From JBBQIY01 sp964618405 (GTDB lineage: Bacteria > Verrucomicrobiota > Kiritimatiellia > RFP12 > UBA3636): 6,846 bases of DNA. The notes beneath the pieces were generated by a model, which worked only from the letters and a program-made list of their open reading frames with translations, ran no database searches and was not told the DNA's origin. The stretch covers positions 1-6,846 of the forward strand of contig CAZUAY010000208.1 in the NCBI GenBank assembly GCA_964618405.1. The letters are read 5' to 3'. Of the stretch, positions 1 to 6,375 are shown one piece after another (position 1 is the first letter of the stretch; the number at the start of each line of letters is the position of its first letter). The position numbers were made by a program, and so were the translations under genes.

Positions 1-302
1 CCGACAAGCCGTCTCGCGAAGCTCAAGGTGGGGCGCAGTCGTCCCGACAAGCCGTTTTTCCTCATGCTTCGAAACGATGCCGAAGAAAAAACCTTTGTAC
101 CTCATCCTTCGAAAAACACAGAGATCAGCTTCGGCTAATTTTAAACAAACGGCTCGCTGGGACAGCGTCGCCCCACCCTGCTCCGCAAAGAGAATAAGCG
201 ATTATTCGAATCAAAAGAGGAAATTGAACTTGCGACAAGAAAGTAGAAAAAAACTCAATTTAGCGAGGTCTGGTTCTAACCACCGCTTTGTCACTTCCTG
301 CC

Positions 303-325
303 ACTAGCGACTAGCGACTAGCGAC
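303..325. repeat. Tandem 7-base repeat, three copies of ACTAGCG
   Basis: Three perfect consecutive copies of ACTAGCG occupy 303-323 and are followed by AC. The array lies about 40 bases past the stop codon of the debranching enzyme gene and downstream of its possible terminator, in otherwise unstructured non-coding sequence. The unit length of 7 is not a multiple of 3 and the array is outside any gene. It resembles the short tandemly repeated heptamers known between genes in some bacteria such as cyanobacteria. No function can be read from it. Confidence 0.85.
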
Positions 326-330
326 AACAC

Positions 331-356
331 AAAAAAGGTAGAAGGCATGATCTTCC
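331..356 (-). terminator. Weak candidate intrinsic terminator of the debranching enzyme gene
   Basis: On the minus strand, just past the TAA stop at 365-363, the transcript can form a short stem: GAAG (355-352) pairs with CTTC (344-341), with a G-U pair outside it and a 7-base loop. Four bases later comes a run of six T (336-331). Position and T-run fit a Rho-independent terminator. The stem is short and AT-rich and the gap to the T-run is a little long, so this is a candidate only. Confidence 0.3.
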
Positions 357-362
357 GGCGGA

Positions 363-3300
363 TTACATCCCTAGGAGTAGCGCGACACGCAAGAACTCAG
401 AAATGCCCCAAGCTTGTGCGTCGCAGCCGCGACCCGTATGGGGTGCATCACCGTCCATAATTTCGGGCAACTGTCCGACACAATCGCGATGAAGTAAATC
501 GACAGCACTTCCGATCAGGGCCTTGGCAGTCTCCTGCGCACTTTCACCATACACGGATACGAGTGCTTCCGCATACGCGGGAAACGGCCATGTCCACCCT
601 GTCCCGTTATGATACGCGGGTTTGCGGCGTGTATCTTCATCCCCTTCGTAACGTCCCCAATACGGCATTGTCGGATCGTTGAGTGACACCCCATCTCGGT
701 AGACGGGTAGCGCAAAATCTACCTTGCCCGGTGCCAAGGTACGAATACCGCCAGGCACGAGAAGTCGCGCAGAGGAACGGAGCGAGCGAGCGCACTTCTC
801 CTTGTCGGTCAAAGCCCCAAGCGTCAGCGCAAAAAGTTGATTGCATCGCAAATGATCGTCCGCTACCGCCTGCGAGGCGGGAGCAAAGGAGTCGGCATGA
901 AGGCAGTCGGACAAGAATCCTTTGTCAGCAAGCCAGAAGTACTGAATAAAGCTACTCCGCGCAAGCTTCTCAAGTGCCTTCCACGGCCCATCCTTATCAA
1001 TCTTGGTCATGAAGGCAAGCGAGGCAATCCAAAGCGCCTGAATTTCAACCGGGTAGCCAGCGCGGGGCGTTGCCGCAGGGTGATTGGTGTCCATCCACGT
1101 GTAGTGCGAAGGACTATAAACGAGCCCTGAGGCTTCATCCATGCGGATCCCATTCTTTGTACCGCGTTTGTAGCCTTCGCCAATTCTGAGAATGACCTCG
1201 CGCACGGTTCGGTCTCCACACGTCGCGTCGAGAACCTTTTTGGCTCCAATCTTTCGAGCAAGATCGCCCACCGAGACCACATACCAGAGCTGGGCATCTG
1301 AGGTATCGCGATTGGAAGCGTCCGCGCCGTTGATCATGTTCGGGAGCGTGCCGCCAAGCTCGAATTCGCCGAACTTGCGCACGATATCGAGCGCCTCCTT
1401 CGTCATGCCATCGGCAATCATGCCACGCAGCACAATGAAGGTATCGCGTCCCCAATCGAGGAACCACGGGTAACCGGCGATGACCGTCATAAATTCATCT
1501 CGGCGCACCACGTAGTCACGAAGCGCATCCGATAAAGCAGTGCGAAGCGGAACGGGTTTAAACGACGGAATCGGCTTCTCGCCACTGCCTCGGATCACGC
1601 CACCCGGTGCACCTCCGTTGCAGAGGCATTCCGCATCAAGTTCAATCGTCTCTCCGCCTTCTAACATTGCGGTAAACCAACCGGGACTAAAGAGGTCGGA
1701 GCTTCCGTCGAGACCACGTCCAGCATCGTCCGGATGCGGAACCATGTAGTGCCATTCGGTCTCCGAAATAAAGGCACCGCCAGAGGCACGCATGACAAGT
1801 CCTGGGACGCCATGAGGCTTGAAGGTAAAACCGCCTGGCAGCGGACTCACGCATCCCGGCCATTCACGTTCAGGTCCGGCGAAGGCTTTCGTCTTGTGAT
1901 GAAAGCTCCGACTTTCTATGTCAGGTCGCAAGATCAACTGCACCGGTGCATCATCATCGAGCATCTCAGAATCGTCAGCACCCGACAAACGCTCTGACAC
2001 CAAAGTCACGCGGTTCTCGTTGCGATGCAACAAAAGCGAAATCGAGAGTGACACGCTGCGCCCTGTTCCTACAGGGACTTTGAAGAGCCACCGTGCCACG
2101 GCACTGCCTGCTGCGCACTCAAACTTAACAAGGCAGGAGGCATTAATTTCAGAGGAATAGCCTTGATTCACAATCCACGCACGGCATCGCGTAAACAGCA
2201 CTTGCCGATCGCAGGGAATCCGAGGGTCTGGATTGGCGGCGAGAATCGCATCGTATTGGCTTCGGATATCGCCCCACTTCGCGCGGACATGCGACATGGC
2301 ACCGCACCCGTTCGTTAGCAGGCCAACCCTATCGCCACGCAACACCTCTGCGCCCGTGAACGATCGGCGAATCTGTAACGATTTCACGTCCGCTTTCGGC
2401 AGTGCGCACAGCCTTATCGAAGCAGGAGCACACGGCTTCGCAAAGGGATACGAGACAAGCTTGAGCCATCCCATTTCTTGATTCTGCTTCGTCTTCAAGG
2501 GCGCAATAAGAACAGCAAAATTTCCGCCTCCAACCTGTTCGTTCGACCAGGCCACGCCGCGGATTCGTCCTGAATCCTGCTCTACTGAGCATCGGAAGGG
2601 ATGTGGCGCGCGGACCAAAAGGAGATGTCCCGGCGGGATCATCACGATGCGATTCAGATCCTCCGGAAGCACGCATTCGGTCACCCGAGGCATGGAACCT
2701 TCTCCAGTCAAACTCGAGATGAATGCCATTGGATCCTCAGCCAAGGACTGCGCCATCGCGTCAACATCATCCTCAAGCCCCAAGGCCGTATCGTCAACCA
2801 GCGCCTGCCGGATACGCAAGGCCAAAACGCGTAGCGCCTGCTTTCTTACGGCAGGGATTGCAAAGCGGCGTGGCCCAGCAACCTCTGCCTCGAGGGCAAC
2901 AAGCTCTTCCTCGGTCTGCGCAAGACACAAAACTTGACCCGGCTCCAACGTCACCGAACAAAAGCCGTGCTTCTCGTGTGGCAGGGTGTACACCTTGCCC
3001 CCGAGGAGATCATAAGACGGAGCGGCAGAAATAAATTCCATCGCAGGCCAAGAAACGGACTGAGGTGAATCCACGTCGAGGTTGACGAGCACAAGCAATC
3101 GAGTTTGCATACCGCCCGCCGCTGGCGTTCGGATAATGGCGAGGGAATTGCCGGTCCGACGTTGCACCATGCGCACATGCGCTCCCGCCCTAAAAGCGGG
3201 ATGACTCGACAGCAAGTCATTAAGCCGTCCGATGAAGGCGACTTGATTGTCGGCATGACCCCAGCGCAGCGCACTGGCGCCATGGACATCGACCTTCTCC

Positions 3301-4649
3301 GTGGCAAACCACTCGACACCGTTCGTGATGCCAAAGCAACCTTGGTGCGATAGCATCGCTGCGAGGGCTGTACGCATGGTGGAATTTCGAGGCGAACGAG
3401 CTGCCAGTCGGCTGTTATCATGCGTTTCCGCATAATGGATCAACGGGCCCGTTTCGTCAGAAAGCGCCAAGGCTCCTGGCAGATAGTGTTCGAAGGCAGC
3501 TCTATCCTCCGTTTGAAACACTTCGGAGTAAGCCCAGTTCAAACCAGCTTCGGCAATCAACTCTCGCGTCACGGAAATTTTTCCGCCGAGACCTTCGAGC
3601 AAAAAAACCGTGTCAGGGAATTGTTCGCGCACCTTGGCGACAATATAACTCCAGACGGTCGCGGGAACCATGTAGCCCGCATCGCAACGGAATCCGTCGA
3701 CGCCTTGTTTACACCAAAACTCAAAGACCCCCGCCATAAATTCGCAAAGACCTGGCTTTGAATAATCGAGCTCGACGAGATCTTCCCAGATCGTTCCCCA
3801 CGCTCCCGGAGAAACGAAGCGACCCTCCTCGCTATGTCGAAACCATTCCGGATGGTGAACTTGTAAGGTCGATGCCCAGCCCGTGTGATTGGCCGGCAGA
3901 TCGAGGAACACACGAGCACCGCGGGAATGAACAGCAATCACAAGCTCTCGAAACTGATCAATCGGCGTCGCCGACAAATCGAACTCAGCAAAGGCTGGGT
4001 TCACGCCGAGGAAATCGGTGCTCGCAAACGGCGAACCGTAACGCCCCATGCGCGCAAACGTTGTCGGCACCGGATGGATGGGCAGAAGTTGCAAGATCGC
4101 GAAACGCTCCTCGCCGAGAATCGTGTCGAGTTTTTTCGCGAGACTTCTGAAGGTTCCCGACGGAGGAATCACGGTCCACCCCACTTGATCAAGTGGCGCC
4201 GACAGCGAATCATCGAAGGCGGATTGTTCAGCTTCACAAAATGCGCCGAACTGTCGGGGGAAGGCGGTATAAACGGAGGCTCCCGCAACCGTCCAAGAAG
4301 GCTCGGTCTTGATGTGAACATCGTCGCCCGTCGGCCATTCGGCTCGGCCCCCGCCTTCTGGGAAGAAACAGGTCTTCGCATGGAAGCACCCGACCTCGAG
4401 CAGCGGCACCCGCACCTGATGCAACCCTGGCTCTACTTCGACCATGGCTCTGTCGCTCCAATCAAGCGCCAATGCTGGCCTCCCCTCTTCAGCGGATGCG
4501 AGCGTTTCGCGATGCTTAATCGCGGCACCGCCCAGTGACGTTCGCAACACCGCACGACCACGACGCGCCACGCCCATGCGCAACGTGAAAGTGATCGTGT
4601 CACCGCAATGGGTCAACAGGTTGGTTCCGGGAGCCGGTATTTGTTTCAT
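363..4649 (-). CDS. Bifunctional glycogen debranching enzyme, GH13 plus GDE_N/GDE_C (AGL-like)
   Basis: Likely removes branches from glycogen in the cytoplasm in two steps. A 4-alpha-glucanotransferase moves the short outer chain, then an amylo-alpha-1,6-glucosidase frees the branch glucose. The product is 1428 residues from the ATG at 4649; a TTG directly before it (4652) could add one residue. Residues about 1-150 look like an N-terminal beta-sandwich. About 165-480 form a GH13 barrel: region I DLPANHT (250-256), nucleophile D323 in GFRCDAG, acid/base E352 in LLEGLGG, and D411 in ETHDN. About 500-590 look like the barrel's beta-domain, followed by a linker. About 760-1030 match a GDE_N domain (LLTNGCGAMSH). 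The rest is the (alpha/alpha)6 GDE_C domain: WFLDWGRDTF (1062-1071), general-acid candidate D1118 in TSDAQLW, GTGWTWPFPAYAEAL near 1350, and base candidate E1396 in LPEIMDG. Residue roles are assigned by analogy with characterised GH13 and eukaryotic debranching enzymes. No signal peptide is seen. No clear Shine-Dalgarno precedes the ATG, which lies 6 bases after the upstream stop, so translation is probably coupled. Human AGL is about 1530 residues, so this looks complete. Confidence 0.93.
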   Translation of the reverse strand: MKQIPAPGTNLLTHCGDTITFTLRMGVARRGRAVLRTSLGGAAIKHRETLASAEEGRPALALDWSDRAMVEVEPGLHQVRVPLLEVGCFHAKTCFFPEGGGRAEWPTGDDVHIKTEPSWTVAGASVYTAFPRQFGAFCEAEQSAFDDSLSAPLDQVGWTVIPPSGTFRSLAKKLDTILGEERFAILQLLPIHPVPTTFARMGRYGSPFASTDFLGVNPAFAEFDLSATPIDQFRELVIAVHSRGARVFLDLPANHTGWASTLQVHHPEWFRHSEEGRFVSPGAWGTIWEDLVELDYSKPGLCEFMAGVFEFWCKQGVDGFRCDAGYMVPATVWSYIVAKVREQFPDTVFLLEGLGGKISVTRELIAEAGLNWAYSEVFQTEDRAAFEHYLPGALALSDETGPLIHYAETHDNSRLAARSPRNSTMRTALAAMLSHQGCFGITNGVEWFATEKVDVHGASALRWGHADNQVAFIGRLNDLLSSHPAFRAGAHVRMVQRRTGNSLAIIRTPAAGGMQTRLLVLVNLDVDSPQSVSWPAMEFISAAPSYDLLGGKVYTLPHEKHGFCSVTLEPGQVLCLAQTEEELVALEAEVAGPRRFAIPAVRKQALRVLALRIRQALVDDTALGLEDDVDAMAQSLAEDPMAFISSLTGEGSMPRVTECVLPEDLNRIVMIPPGHLLLVRAPHPFRCSVEQDSGRIRGVAWSNEQVGGGNFAVLIAPLKTKQNQEMGWLKLVSYPFAKPCAPASIRLCALPKADVKSLQIRRSFTGAEVLRGDRVGLLTNGCGAMSHVRAKWGDIRSQYDAILAANPDPRIPCDRQVLFTRCRAWIVNQGYSSEINASCLVKFECAAGSAVARWLFKVPVGTGRSVSLSISLLLHRNENRVTLVSERLSGADDSEMLDDDAPVQLILRPDIESRSFHHKTKAFAGPEREWPGCVSPLPGGFTFKPHGVPGLVMRASGGAFISETEWHYMVPHPDDAGRGLDGSSDLFSPGWFTAMLEGGETIELDAECLCNGGAPGGVIRGSGEKPIPSFKPVPLRTALSDALRDYVVRRDEFMTVIAGYPWFLDWGRDTFIVLRGMIADGMTKEALDIVRKFGEFELGGTLPNMINGADASNRDTSDAQLWYVVSVGDLARKIGAKKVLDATCGDRTVREVILRIGEGYKRGTKNGIRMDEASGLVYSPSHYTWMDTNHPAATPRAGYPVEIQALWIASLAFMTKIDKDGPWKALEKLARSSFIQYFWLADKGFLSDCLHADSFAPASQAVADDHLRCNQLFALTLGALTDKEKCARSLRSSARLLVPGGIRTLAPGKVDFALPVYRDGVSLNDPTMPYWGRYEGDEDTRRKPAYHNGTGWTWPFPAYAEALVSVYGESAQETAKALIGSAVDLLHRDCVGQLPEIMDGDAPHTGRGCDAQAWGISEFLRVALLLGM

Positions 4650-4655
4650 CAAGGA

Positions 4656-5417
4656 TTAATCGATGCTCGTGTCGGCTTTATTGCCAAGAATGCGATAAAC
4701 TTGAGCTGAGAGCCCGATAACAGCAGTAGCAGTTGCAACGACCGTGACGGCAGTGACTATCCATCCGACATAGCTGATTCCGCCCAAGAAATGGAGAATC
4801 ACCGCGGCAATCAGAAGCGGGACGGCATAGATCGCGAAGACTTGAAGACGCACACCCTCGGTGATCCTAAAACTTTCTTTCAATGCGGCGGCAGGCTCAA
4901 GTCCCTTGTCAATCAACAAGAACGGCGCCATCGACCACGCTGTGGTCATCATGAAAAACGGAACTGCTGCACAGCCAAAAAGTACCAATACGCGCACCCA
5001 AGGCCAGAAGCCAGGATTATACCTGCCAGAGAAAACTCGTATCGCCGCATAGCTACTTGTCATGACCATAAAGAAGACCAAGCAAGCTGCGAGCACAAGC
5101 CCATGAAGACGGAGTAACCCAAACATTTTCGCGCGATGCTCGCCGAGAAACAGGTCGATGGGCGATAGTTTTTTGCCAGCGACAATCCAGACGGGCAACG
5201 TGAACATGGCAATCGTGGTGCCGATATTGATGTAAGGAATCCAAACGGTAACGAGCCATAATGCCGAGGCAATGACCACGGGAATCAAGTCTTGTGCACC
5301 TGAGACGAAACAGTTCTTATAAACGCTCACAACGTCAAGGCCCGAAGTACTTTCTGGGCTTGCTTTAATGTCTTGGCTTGCGTTGATATCCGAATCGGTA
5401 TTAAATTCATCACTCAT
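4656..5417 (-). CDS. Six-helix integral membrane protein of unknown function
   Basis: I do not recognise a characterised family. The 253-residue product starts with a polar, Asp/Ser-rich tail of about 40 residues without a signal peptide. Six hydrophobic segments follow at about 45-61, 63-81, 104-127, 138-168, 190-212 and 216-243. Between segments 4 and 5 lies a motif of the type APFLLIDKG...AAALKESFRITEG (164-188). This amphipathic 'AL..S...T.G' element recurs in several uncharacterised bacterial membrane families (DUF975-like and DUF4013-like, from memory). The start is set at 5417 because GGAGG (5430-5426) sits 8 bases ahead of it. The in-frame ATG at 5432 overlaps that ribosome site and has none of its own. 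The stop is 6 bases before the debranching enzyme start and in the same frame (TAA TCC TTG ATG), so the two genes form an operon. A role in glycogen metabolism is not evident from the protein itself. Confidence 0.85.
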   Translation of the reverse strand: MSDEFNTDSDINASQDIKASPESTSGLDVVSVYKNCFVSGAQDLIPVVIASALWLVTVWIPYINIGTTIAMFTLPVWIVAGKKLSPIDLFLGEHRAKMFGLLRLHGLVLAACLVFFMVMTSSYAAIRVFSGRYNPGFWPWVRVLVLFGCAAVPFFMMTTAWSMAPFLLIDKGLEPAAALKESFRITEGVRLQVFAIYAVPLLIAAVILHFLGGISYVGWIVTAVTVVATATAVIGLSAQVYRILGNKADTSID

Positions 5418-5425
5418 GTTAACAT

Positions 5426-5430
5426 CCTCC
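5426..5430 (-). promoter_or_regulatory. Shine-Dalgarno GGAGG that fixes the membrane protein start
   Basis: GGAGG lies 8 bases upstream of the ATG at 5417. The only competing in-frame ATG (5432) overlaps the GGAGG itself. The shorter product beginning MSDEFNTDSD is therefore preferred over one beginning five residues earlier. Confidence 0.85.
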
Positions 5431-5474
5431 ATTTTGCAGTTGAGCTTTGTTACACTCTTGAAACAACTGGCATT

Positions 5475-5483
5475 ATTGTATCA
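5475..5483 (-). promoter_or_regulatory. Extended -10 promoter for the membrane protein-debranching enzyme operon
   Basis: TACAAT (5480-5475) matches the sigma70 -10 consensus at five of six positions and is preceded by TG-N (TGA, 5483-5481), an extended -10 element. The surrounding 5481-5525 stretch is very AT-rich. No good -35 is found 16-18 bases upstream, which is tolerable with an extended -10. Transcription would start near 5468, giving a leader of about 50 bases before the ATG at 5417. The call assumes a housekeeping sigma factor with ordinary specificity. Confidence 0.5.
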
Positions 5484-5529
5484 AAATAAATAGTAGAATA
5501 AAACTCTATTTTGGAAAAGTAAAAATCGC

Positions 5530-5576
5530 CGGCAATCCTGTCAAAGACGAACCGAGACAGGCTTGTCTCGGCTACG
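5530..5576. repeat. Palindromic intergenic repeat, copy 1
   Basis: This 47-base element aligns with 6296-6341 in the same orientation, with about eight differences including one single-base gap. Shared blocks are CAATCCTGTC, GACGAAC, GAGACAGG, TTGTC and the end GGCTACG. Its right part, 5552-5571, is a perfect hairpin: CCGAGACA and TGTCTCGG around the loop GGCT. It begins only 2 bases past the toxin stop codon (5579). It could help end the toxin transcript, but no clean T-run follows on the minus strand, so I call it a repeat and not an intrinsic terminator. Confidence 0.8.
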
Positions 5577-5578
5577 TT

Positions 5579-5896
5579 CTAGTCTTTGTCTGGTTCAAGC
5601 AACCCTAAATAATCTCTTTTTGCATACAAAATACGGGCAACGGAAACCATTTTTTCTTCTACCCGATAAAATACGAGGTAATGGTTACACTGAATAAATC
5701 GGTAGGTTTTAAGAAGAGAGATGTCGGTCCTCAGTCGTGCTCCTGTTTGCGGCAGAGAGGCAAGTATTCCAATCTTTGTAAACACAAGCTCAACAAGTTC
5801 CGTAGCAGCTTGGGGATTTAATAGATCATAAGAAATGTATCGCTTGATCTCTTCCAAATCGGCTATTGCGCGAGGCGTGAACCGAATTTCGTACAT
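5579..5896 (-). CDS. ParE/RelE-superfamily toxin of a type II toxin-antitoxin pair
   Basis: The 105-residue product fits the usual 90-110 residues of the family. It begins MYEIRFTPRAIADLEEI, the typical first strand and charged helix. A helix with NPQAATELVELVF (27-39) follows, then the proline element SLPQTGARLR (47-56) and YRFIQCNHYLVFYRVEE (65-81). It ends with RILYAKRDY (88-96), the arginine-rich closing strand of ParE-like toxins. ParE members poison DNA gyrase and RelE members cut mRNA at the ribosome; sequence alone does not settle the target, though the ParE branch ('plasmid stabilisation') looks closer. The start at 5896 is chosen over an upstream in-frame ATG at 5947, which lies inside the antitoxin gene. 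GGAG (5907-5904) stands 7 bases ahead and the gene begins 2 bases after the antitoxin stop. No defect is seen, so it is probably functional. Confidence 0.9.
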   Translation of the reverse strand: MYEIRFTPRAIADLEEIKRYISYDLLNPQAATELVELVFTKIGILASLPQTGARLRTDISLLKTYRFIQCNHYLVFYRVEEKMVSVARILYAKRDYLGLLEPDKD

Positions 5897-5898
5897 GG

Positions 5899-6144
5899 CT
5901 AAACTCCGAGTTTTTTCATCGCAGAATCCATGGAGACCCATCCGCAATTCCGAGCAGACTCCTCGCCCTCGGACAAGGCTGACATCAGTTCTAATTCGGC
6001 ACGAAGTCGTTCATACGCGCGAATATCAACAATAGCAAAGCGCCCACGTCCATTCTTAGTCAAAAAGACTGGAGACTCCGCTGTGACTTCACGCAGAACG
6101 GTATTATAATTTCTGAGATCTGAAATGGGTTTTATAGCTGGCAT
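5899..6144 (-). CDS. Phd/YefM-family antitoxin
   Basis: The 81-residue product should bind and neutralise the toxin encoded 2 bases downstream and repress their shared promoter. Residues 1-50 fit the Phd/YefM fold: IKPISDLRNYNTVLREV, then the strand SPVFLTKNGRGRFAIVD (24-40), then the helix IRAYERLRAELELM (41-54). The last 27 residues (SEGEESARNCGWVSMDSAM...) are the variable toxin-binding tail. The ATG at 6144 is preferred over a TTG two codons upstream (6150), because GAGGAG (6156-6151) stands 6 bases before the ATG and abuts the TTG. Antitoxin first, toxin second, with short spacing, is the standard order for this class and gives coupled translation. Autoregulation is inferred from the family. 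Confidence 0.9.
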   Translation of the reverse strand: MPAIKPISDLRNYNTVLREVTAESPVFLTKNGRGRFAIVDIRAYERLRAELELMSALSEGEESARNCGWVSMDSAMKKLGV

Positions 6145-6170
6145 GATCAACTCCTCTAAGTGATGTGGAG

Positions 6171-6199
6171 ATTGTAGCTAAATCTTACGTATATAACAA
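6171..6199 (-). promoter_or_regulatory. Sigma70-type promoter of the toxin-antitoxin operon
   Basis: TTGTTA (6199-6194) and TACAAT (6176-6171) are separated by exactly 17 bases and match the consensus at four and five of six positions. Transcription would start near 6164, about 20 bases before the antitoxin ATG, and the GAGGAG ribosome site lies within that leader. The spacer contains the palindrome TACGTA (6191-6186). It is a possible core of an antitoxin operator, but too short to claim. Confidence 0.7.
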
Positions 6200-6292
6200 C
6201 AGCAAAGGTCTCGATTATTTGCTCTCTATGTCATCTTCAAGCCGGCTACATTCTTTTCGGGACCCGTGTTAAAAACTGAGACGCAAGAGTAA

Positions 6293-6341
6293 CCCCGACA
6301 ATCCTGTCGGGGACGAACGAGACAGGATTGTCGGGGCTACG
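6293..6341. repeat. Palindromic intergenic repeat, copy 2 (16-bp perfect inverted repeat)
   Basis: CCCCGACAATCCTGTC at 6293-6308 is repeated exactly as its reverse complement at 6321-6336, with a 12-base loop between them. The left arm can also fold alone, because CCCCGACA pairs with TGTCGGGG (6305-6312) around ATCC. The element therefore has two competing hairpin forms. It ends in CTACG, as copy 1 does. It lies about 35 bases past the stop of the decayed gene and about 95 bases upstream of the toxin-antitoxin promoter. The flanks carry no T-run of terminator quality. It resembles REP/MITE-like palindromic repeats. Confidence 0.85.
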
Positions 6342-6375
6342 GTCGTATTCGGCTTCTTCGGCAAGTTTTGATCAC

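Larger units (their letters stand above)
1..362. other. Non-coding end region with repeat fragments
   Basis: No convincing gene lies here. The only open frame of note, on the plus strand at 77-307, would give a lysine-, arginine- and serine-rich 76-residue product with no recognisable domain, and I do not call it. The stretch holds short repeats. CCGACAAGCCGT occurs at 1-12 and again at 44-55. CTCATNCTTCGAAA occurs at 61-74 and 101-114. The nine bases GGTGGGGCG at 28-36 recur as their reverse complement at 170-178. The opening bases CCGACAAGCCGTCTCG resemble the inverted-repeat arm of the element at 5552-5571 with a few bases missing, so a decayed copy of that repeat family is possible but unproven. 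A tandem heptamer (303-325) and a weak terminator candidate (331-356) are listed separately. Between about 115 and 300 I see nothing else. Confidence 0.6.

Noticed and set aside
1..120. Short CRISPR-like array from the repeated CCGACAAGCCGT and CTCATNCTTCGAAA
   Set aside because: Each unit occurs only twice, the units are 12-14 bases long, the two pairs have different spacing, and no cas gene is nearby.
77..307. Plus-strand open frame of 76 codons at the left edge
   Set aside because: Its Lys/Arg/Ser-rich composition, the absence of any domain and its position across short repeats make it look like non-coding sequence that happens to stay open.
3885..4538. Plus-strand open frame of 217 codons opposite the debranching enzyme
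   Set aside because: It lies entirely antisense to a region coding for the conserved GH13 N-terminal half. Its Arg-rich, low-complexity product is typical of a shadow frame in GC-rich coding DNA.
5418..5432. Earlier ATG (5432) as the start of the membrane protein
   Set aside because: That ATG overlaps the GGAGG that serves the ATG at 5417, and no ribosome site precedes it.
5504..5546. TTGACA (5543-5538) with TACTTT 17 bases on as the main operon promoter
   Set aside because: The -35 is perfect, but TACTTT matches only three of six -10 positions and the TTGACA falls inside the repeat element. The extended -10 at 5475-5483 is the better candidate, although a second start site cannot be excluded.
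5552..5571. Rho-independent terminator after the toxin gene
   Set aside because: The hairpin is perfect, but the following minus-strand sequence is TTCGTCTTTG without a real T-run, and the element recurs at 6293-6341 as a repeat.
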